In this document: positions 57,481-64,000 of the stretch, piece after piece
Numbering within the stretch: the first letter of the stretch is position 1
How the letters are laid out: every line of letters begins with the position of its first letter
Source: Spirometra erinaceieuropaei
Taxonomy: Eukaryota; Platyhelminthes; Cestoda; Diphyllobothriidea; Diphyllobothriidae
Assembly: GCA_902702965.1 (NCBI GenBank)
Contig: CACRXP010000652.1
Location: 1,219 to 65,218 of the forward strand
Direction: 5' to 3'
DNA: 64,000 nucleotides
Program-made: the position numbers and the translations under genes
Notes under the pieces: model-generated
Database searches by the model: none
What the model was told of the DNA's origin: nothing
Seen by the model: only the letters and a program-made list of their open reading frames with translations

Positions 57481-59202
57481 CTCATATTGTTAGTGATGGG
57501 GACAATGATAATGCTTTGCAGGATAGTGATTGTCGTCACCTGTAATGCTAGTGATGACGAAAGTGGTTACGTGTGGGGAGATTAAATAGAGTTGGTCGTG
57601 TTGATATCGCAATGGGTCCGTAGATGTCCAGCGAGGCCAATGCGTTTTGGAAACCGGCATATTTACGTCTGTTAAATACAGAAATAGTGCCACGTTTTCT
57701 AGGCAAATAAGAAACATTTCGCAGATGTATGTGAGGAGCACATGGTTTCCTGATGCTGTTTAATAAGCATACAGTCGACCAATTTTAATTCCAAATTTGG
57801 CGATATGTAGGCTCTTGCCTCCAGGCCGCAACAGTGTGCCAGCAGCCAGTCGAAAGAGAGTTCAAAGACGCAGAACGAAAAATTTCTGGAAACTCTTAAC
57901 TCCCTCATAAGGTTGCTAAGTGTTAATAACAACCCACTGTCGGACGGGATGAATGGAAGTAAATGGGTAAACAGGGTGAGGACCACTGCTGGAACAGGAA
58001 ACGTCCGTATGCTGGAGGGTAAGCGCACGAGGACGAAACTTTAAGCTCATTCACGGCGGAATGGCGTGTAGACAGTCAGTAGGAAAAAAGGTAATATCAG
58101 AGTTTGGTGAACTGCAAGTGGGTTTGGTCAGCGGACACGAGACAGTAATAAGGCTCCCGTGAAGTTAGAGCGGCAGTGATGTCTGCAAAATCATTTAGTC
58201 CTCATCCTAATGGATGCATTTGAAAAAGGTTCTCAGTTCGACTAGGATGTCACAAAGGGCCCAAATTTAGATTTCGGCTAACCCTTCTATGGTTCTTGCT
58301 TCTTGCCTCACATTCCAAACGATACTCATGTTCAAAAATTTAAGTAACGACCACAGAGGTTTCGATATCTAAGCACACTGATCACCAGACATAATGGGAG
58401 CAAGTTCGCCGGCTTCTTCAGACAGAGAAAAGTAGACACAATTATCCAACGAAGGCCCTACTACATGCATGTTAGAGGTCCAACTCTCTGATTATCTGAC
58501 TAAACTCCCTAAATATACCATTTTTACTACTATATACTAGTTAGGCGCCAATTTCTCCCCGGTGGACTTATTGGTGTTCGCTCGGCATAATGTTGAGGGG
58601 GAGCAAGCAGGTCACGGCAGATGAAATGACCTGCGAAATGACTTTGGACTGCAATTCGTACAATCCCCCTTATATGTAATCCTTTTGACAGCAAATTTAC
58701 AAGTTTTGGTGAGCGATTCGGTGATTCCTGTGCGTACTGAAGTATCTGAGGCTCCGGTAAAGAGTCGAGTAATTACCACCGCACTAACCAAACTCTGTGA
58801 TTAAGTTGCGCATCCGATGACTCAGATTCGCGAAGGCAAGTCATTATCGCACCAAGTACGACCATCTGCGATAAATGGGGGAGCTGTCAATTTTAATAGG
58901 TACGCCGTGGCAGATTGACTGGCTCTTATAAGTACTCAACGCCATTGTGCGTGCATTAGCCTTATCTGATGTTAACCCTGACGATGAATTCGAGCGAATG
59001 TCAGAAAAGGCGGATGAATAAAATCCGTGTTTCAGTGGTCGCGTCTCCTGCTCCTTCACTGTCTCTAGGGACTCGCACATTTGTTGGTATTGATAATAAA
59101 CAAAACGGTTAGCAGTCAGCGCTTAAAAACAAAACATTTTTTTCACCAGGAGTATACAACCTTATTGGCTGGTCCAGAAATGAATATCACCATAGGCGGG
59201 CT
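57481..59202. other. Unannotated stretch
   Basis: A 109-codon minus-strand frame (57699-58028) and a 78-codon one (58844-59080) are open but match nothing I know. No other signal. Confidence 0.4.
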
Positions 59203-59757
59203 CTACAGTGCGTGACCGATCTCATGAAATGTTGGTCAAAATTCTGGAATTCGTTTTCGATTAGGAAGGATTACATAAGAGGGGTTGTACCAATAATTAT
59301 CATGCAGCAGAAGCCTGTAATATTTCGGACTCGCTATAAAGTGTGCTTTCGAATGCACTTCTTTTCGATCTCATACAGAACTTGCACTCGGTAAAATGAC
59401 TACCGAAGTAGCATGCGTTTTCCACGTTAAGTTTCTACGGTCTTATAAATTCGAATATATTTCATAGAAAATATGCGCAAATATGCCTTCTTTTACACGC
59501 CTGGTACAAAATCACATTGTCTTCATATTTTATACCCGACGAAAGTGTATATTTAGTTTGGGAAAAAGTTTCCCTATTTTCGAATAATTTCGAGCCTGAT
59601 CAGCCGTTGCATTAGTGTTTAGCGATTTCGGCATTCAGTATGTATTCATTCCGCTTCAGGAAAATCATATATTCCCCTATATCTTTAAAAAGAAATCAAG
59701 TAGAGTCCTTAAAATTTTGCAATGGATGCGGACTATGTCGTACATTTTATGAGGAGC
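59203..59757 (+). mobile_element. Foldback element F, copy 6 (left half only)
   Basis: Begins CTACAGTGCGTGACCGATC, runs through the left arm and part of the centre in the forward direction, and stops being recognisable near 59757, just before the telomere-core element at 59775. It is strongly diverged. The right arm is not found in place. Confidence 0.65.
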
Positions 59758-59774
59758 ATTAATAGGCTAGGCCG

Positions 59775-60182
59775 CAGTTGGTAGCCAGGCCCCGTATTAT
59801 AGGTGATTGGGGGGTTTGTTTACTAAGGCTATTTTGTGGGGCTCCATAATCACATCTGACCCATTTGGCTTCCGTTTTACGTTTGAGGTCAGGATTAGGG
59901 TACCGGTTAATGGTTTCCGATTTTCGGGTTAGGGTTATGCATTTAGGCTAAGGTTTTCGGGTTACGGTTAGGGTTTGAGCGTACGATTAGGTTTAAGTAT
60001 TACGGTTAGGCTTTTCAGTTACGGCTATGTCTAAGGACTACGGTTACGTTTGCGATTTCGGTTAGGGTTAGGGTTGCCGTTAGGGCTAACCGTCAACGTT
60101 TAAGGTTGAGTTTAGGGCTAGGGTTAAGGTTAGGATTAGGGTTAAGGTCGCCGTCCGCTTCCCCATTCCTGGCTACCAACTG
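59775..60182. mobile_element. TIR element with a long TTAGGG-like core (family T2)
   Basis: Flanked by CAGTTGGTAGCCAGG at 59775-59789 and its exact complement at 60168-60182. Inside, 59786-59872 resembles the right end of family T1 (CCCGTATTATAGGTGATTGG, GGTTTGTTTACT, CACATCTGACC). About 270 bp of degenerate GGTTAGGGTTA-type repeats follow (59885-60150). There is no coding capacity. Confidence 0.65.
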
Positions 60183-62730
60183 TGATTTTGCCCATTGGTA
60201 AACGGACATTTGTGATGCAGTATGTACCGACCCACCCACCCACCGACCTTCGTAGTGACCCAGCCCAGGCCAAACAAACCATAGTGGAATCGGTTACGAG
60301 ACAACGGTTTGAGTGGCATCACCTAAGCAAGCAAGTCGCCATCTCCTGGAGTACTTGCACAACGTGGACTTCTTTCTAAGCATCATATCAATGAGTACGC
60401 GAAACGGCCAAAAGTGTCAAATTTTTACTTGACCTCACAGTGCAAAAATGTAAAGTACACAGAGATCTGTCAAGGAAGTGCAGTAATAAAGCACTTCTTA
60501 AAGAGGTAACTGAATAAGAAAAATTTTCTTACTAATCGGAGGCATATTCGTTGCTGCCTTTCGTTGTAGACAGCCATTTTTCTCGAAAATGAAGTTTGAT
60601 GTTTGAAGGAGTTTTCACATGTGACCTTAATGACCATCTTCGTGAAAATGAGCGCCCGAACACTCACTAATTTGGTAAGTACCTTCAGTAATAATTTTAG
60701 TTTAAAATCCTCAACAGACAGGTAATTCAGAATCTGTCTTTATGGACGATCGGCTGAAAACACTGAAAATCCTGAAGCATTCAGCAACACTTCGAGGCCG
60801 ATCTGAAACTCAACATAATCCAAAACGCACAAAAGTGTAAATTAATGTAACGGGAGAAAACTTCTCTCGGTAAACACAAAATGGTATGTGTACAGTCCAG
60901 CCTGTCAGTTCTACTTAAATTTATTAGGCGCCGACTGGCTTCATGGCATGCCACCTTATGAAGAATTTTGTTCTTACGACGTCCCCATCAGTGAAATCAA
61001 GCAAGATTCAGTTTCTCTTACTGAACCCCATCTCATTTAACTCAAAATAATGGAGGATAACACGAAACCCTGGAAAACTGTTTGGGAATCTACACTCAGA
61101 ATGCAGGCAGTTGACAAACCGTCATACATGAAATCACTCTAATTATTAAACGATATTTAGATGTAAACTTCACTGAAACACTATTACTAGACGTTATTTT
61201 ATATTTGCTTTCATTGTTGCTACGTTTTTGGTATGAGAATATATTCTATACATCTGAAAACGAAATTCACTAAATTAGAGCCATTTCTGACGTTTTCGGG
61301 GTATTGCGATTTTCTAAAAAATCGGCATTTCTAAACAACTCAACACCGCCTTTAATATTTCTTTTAGGCTTTTAATCCTTTCATAGCTGTACTTCATTAA
61401 CATAGACATTAGACTCATGAAATGGTGTCGCGTTGCGAATGGTTAGTAATCATTCTTAAATTTCGACACATTTCATGGGTTAGGTCACTACCTGTGTCTT
61501 CCCTAACTGAAGACTGACACGCTTTTAAGCCACTGTGCACTTTGAAATTCTTGGGTTGAGGGGTCACCAACTGGCAAGGATAACTCCGTTGTGAAAATAA
61601 AGGTCTGGTTGCTATGATTACGTCTTAATTTGACCTAATGACGAATTTCTTATGGTGGAATATCTCACCAGTCCAGCTGAAGCTTAGCCACTACTATGAT
61701 AAAACACTGTAAACGTACAGCAGCACTACTCATGTTCTTTCGAAGCATCTCTAATGATCCATCCCGACCTCGGCTAATTTTGACAGTAAACAGACTCAGG
61801 ATGTTTGCGACCTCCTCCTGATCACCAGGAGATATATAACGCCGGCGTAACCGGAAAGAGAACGGTCAGGCTGAACGGAACAACCATACTTTGCAACAGC
61901 TCTTGAAAGCCCTGCCGGAGGACCTCCATTCACATGACAGTAACAAGCCTTTACCGTGCGTAATGGTGGTCTATTGTGCGACCACACACATTTCCATCGG
62001 TCACGCCCCTTTCTTTATGTGAACCGGATGTAATTTTGGTTTACCCGCAGGCTCGCATTTCCTCAGCCACATCGGTCGCTCAGTCACCGGATAGCTACGT
62101 ACTTCAACCTCAGGAGCTGTTACGACTCACGCAAACCTCGTCCACACACACTTGGGCTCATCAACTGAGCAAAATAAAGCTTATTTTGACCGTAATCCAT
62201 ACCCTGAAGTTGCAGTTTAAACCCCTCCGGAGCTAGCTTGTCTACTAAACTGTTGCACATTCGGGAAGGACCCTCTGTGGTCACCGACGACCTCCGCGAC
62301 GCCATACTGCCAAATTGGTTGACTTTCACGTCACTAGTCGATAAATTAAAGTCACCTCGGGGACAACCCCTTACAATCGCTGCAGAGACAACGCCCATCA
62401 TACCTCCGCACTTGTTGCCCGTGCCAGCTCAGGAAATTATGATAAGCGACGTAGAACCGAACAACCCTTTGTACACCGCTACCCTGAGGAGGGGAATGCG
62501 TGGTACATATCGTGATGACGTTTGATTAAAATGATTGAATGAGGCACGTAACTTTCAAAGAACGTGAGTCGCGGGGGATTTTGTGGTGTCCTTTTTCTTT
62601 GGTGTCATGCAATGGGTGACGTTGAGTCATCTTCCCCTCCTGCATCGAAATCTACAAATCTTCGCTCTCATAAGCCACCAAAGTGAACGTCCTCGCAGCT
62701 GCTTTATGAAGAACAGGGTATGGCAAGATC
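60183..62730. other. Unannotated stretch
   Basis: Contains a possible short foldback remnant at 61412-61497 and overlapping frames near 62120-62525 without a recognised domain. Confidence 0.4.
61412..61497. repeat. Possible remnant of foldback element F
   Basis: GACTCATGAAATG near 61412 and TTTCATGGGTTAGGTCAC ending near 61490 look like the two termini of the family with nearly all of the interior deleted. It is short, so chance is possible. Confidence 0.35.
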
Positions 62731-62860
62731 CTATTTCGTAGCCGTACCTGTTAGGGGTTGGCGGTTAGGAGTTGGGGTTAGGGGTTGGGGTTAGGACTTA
62801 TGATTTGGGGTTAGGGGTTAGGCTGAGGCTTGCCTACTGCAGGTGCGGCTACGAAATACG
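62731..62860. mobile_element. Miniature TIR element with telomere-like core (family T3)
   Basis: About 130 bp. TATTTCGTAGCCGTACCTG at 62732 and the complement CAGGTGCGGCTACGAAATA at 62840-62858 form 19-bp inverted ends with one mismatch. The core is almost wholly GTTAGGG/GTTGGGG units. GATC on both sides is a possible 4-bp target duplication. Confidence 0.65.
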
Positions 62861-62918
62861 ATCCGATCATACGGTGTTTTTGTCGCATCGCTTATCGGTG
62901 GATTGCCGAATCAAGCCT

Positions 62919-63260
62919 CTAAGCAACTCCTTTTCCGATTGGCGCGGGGGACATGGCAGCGGCCTCAGAGACTTCGCTGATGTATGGAATGTTCCGTCGT
63001 GGTTTCCGCTGACTATACTCTTCATTCCGCCTCTTTTTTGGCACTCGACTCCTCTCAGCGAATGGTTGCGGATAGCGGTTGGCTCTGAAGAGTCCTCGAA
63101 GAGGATTTGACTCGTCCAGTTCTGCGGTGGGTGTGCTATAATGAGCGCGCGTACGCACTTCCCTTTGTGTTGGCGCGGGTGGTTGCTGTTGTGACTGCGC
63201 CGTGTAATGAGAGCTGTGCACAAAACTCTCCAGTTTCGGAAGATTGGTGGACGGGATCAT
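62919..63260 (-). CDS. Unidentified 113-codon open frame
   Basis: Starts with ATG and reads MIPSTNLPKLESFVHSSHYT, then a Gln/Pro-rich stretch and a basic region (SRVPKKRRNEEYSQRKPRRN). Hydrophilic, no membrane segment, no recognised domain. A second frame of similar length overlaps on the same strand (62867-63223). It could be a retroelement gag-like piece or chance. Low confidence. Confidence 0.2.
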   Translation of the reverse strand: MIPSTNLPKLESFVHSSHYTAQSQQQPPAPTQREVRTRAHYSTPTAELDESNPLRGLFRANRYPQPFAERSRVPKKRRNEEYSQRKPRRNIPYISEVSEAAAMSPAPIGKGVA

Positions 63261-64000
63261 TACTCAAAACGTTGGATCTTAAATAAACCTCTCCCAGCGA
63301 ACGTCTTTTCTCCCGGGAATAACATTTGCATTACTATTATTGATAGTCAGTACGGAAATTGAAATGTTGACTCCTGCCTTAGTGACCGGCATTAGCCAGT
63401 AATTCCACAGACCCAGATGCTGGCGCACCGGCGTTTAAACCCGTGCCTAGTGGATCCGTGAGTATTTCAGTCCAAGATTCGATCCATTGGAACCCTCTGT
63501 GGACTGCGATGGAAAATATGCCGTTGTATGGCAGTGTTGCTCACTTAGGTTAGCTGAGTGCGGGTCGAAAATGGGAATTTCAGCTTTTTGACCATCAATT
63601 CCAAGCCAGAATCCATCCAAGCCCTTCCAGTGGGGATAGCCCGTCCTGGTGACGTCTCCAAATGACTACTTAATCGTCGCTACGCGATAAAAAGGCGAGT
63701 TTTGAGATTAGGACTGAAGGTCAACACATGAATGCACCCTTCTGTCCTGCAGTCAGGTCCGAGGGGGCGAGCGTCATTGTCACGTGATCTCAGCCGACAG
63801 CTTCAGACGATCGGCTTTCCTGATCCAACAGAGATAGTGCCTATTCGCCTCCTCAAATCGGGATGGAAAGGCAAGCAGGATTGGCCAGCTTCGGGGAAAA
63901 ACGAATCAAGTTAACATCTGACAAGATAAAACAGAGAAATGAAAACGTCTTATGTTCAAACTCGCTAGTAAATGCTGCATGGCTGTTTCCGAGTGCCCAG
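63261..64000. other. Unannotated right end of the window
   Basis: No gene, RNA or repeat recognised. Confidence 0.5.

Noticed and set aside
62120..62401. Minus-strand frame with GMDYGQNKLYFAQ, slightly like the C-terminus of M13 (neprilysin) peptidases
   Set aside because: Only a dozen residues resemble the family, the HExxH and other motifs are absent, and the following sequence has stops. Too weak to call.

Overview
The window looks like nuclear DNA from a flatworm, most likely a diphyllobothriidean tapeworm (the group of Spirometra, Schistocephalus and Dibothriocephalus). The evidence is two intron-rich animal genes, one with a 37-nt intron, low gene density, large repeat-filled introns, scaffold gaps of N, tRNA-derived SINEs and fragments of a LINE whose protein ends in C2H2 zinc fingers, which I recall from those tapeworms. 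The organism is an inference; the two gene identities rest on exon-by-exon reading of the translations against the human proteins.

Layout. 1-251: 3' end of a LINE reverse-transcriptase ORF. 252-12300: repeats and decayed DNA, including a SINE (3767), a terminal-inverted-repeat (TIR) element with a telomere-like core (4256-5021) and a LINE relic on the minus strand (7236-7910). 12769-19853: a complete eight-exon CDK5 gene on the plus strand (295 aa). 20930-21392: broken RTE-type reverse transcriptase. 24690-48979: fifteen exons of CCDC39 on the minus strand, about 795 aa visible, with the N-terminal exons not found and one exon cut by a 145-N gap. 49-64 kb: no gene I can name; it holds a decayed Ty3/Gypsy pol relic, diverged repeat units, more foldback copies and telomere-core elements. 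If the missing 5' exons lie beyond the window, this whole stretch is an intron of CCDC39.

CDK5 and CCDC39 run tail to tail, 4.8 kb apart. CDK5 is a proline-directed neuronal kinase. CCDC39 is half of the CCDC39/CCDC40 96-nm ruler of motile cilia, used in tapeworms by flame cells and, in diphyllobothriids, by the ciliated coracidium. I see no functional link between the two.

The most interesting content is mobile. (1) A foldback family of about 1 kb has four full-length copies, one degraded copy, one half copy and one possible remnant. It has arms of about 380 bp, a short asymmetric centre and Tc1-like TA-CAGT ends. (2) A set of TIR elements carries degenerate TTAGGG-like telomeric arrays in the core. 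(3) An imperfect 30-bp hairpin with one main mismatch sits in a CCDC39 intron (36175-36260). CDK5 intron 2 uses a GC donor.
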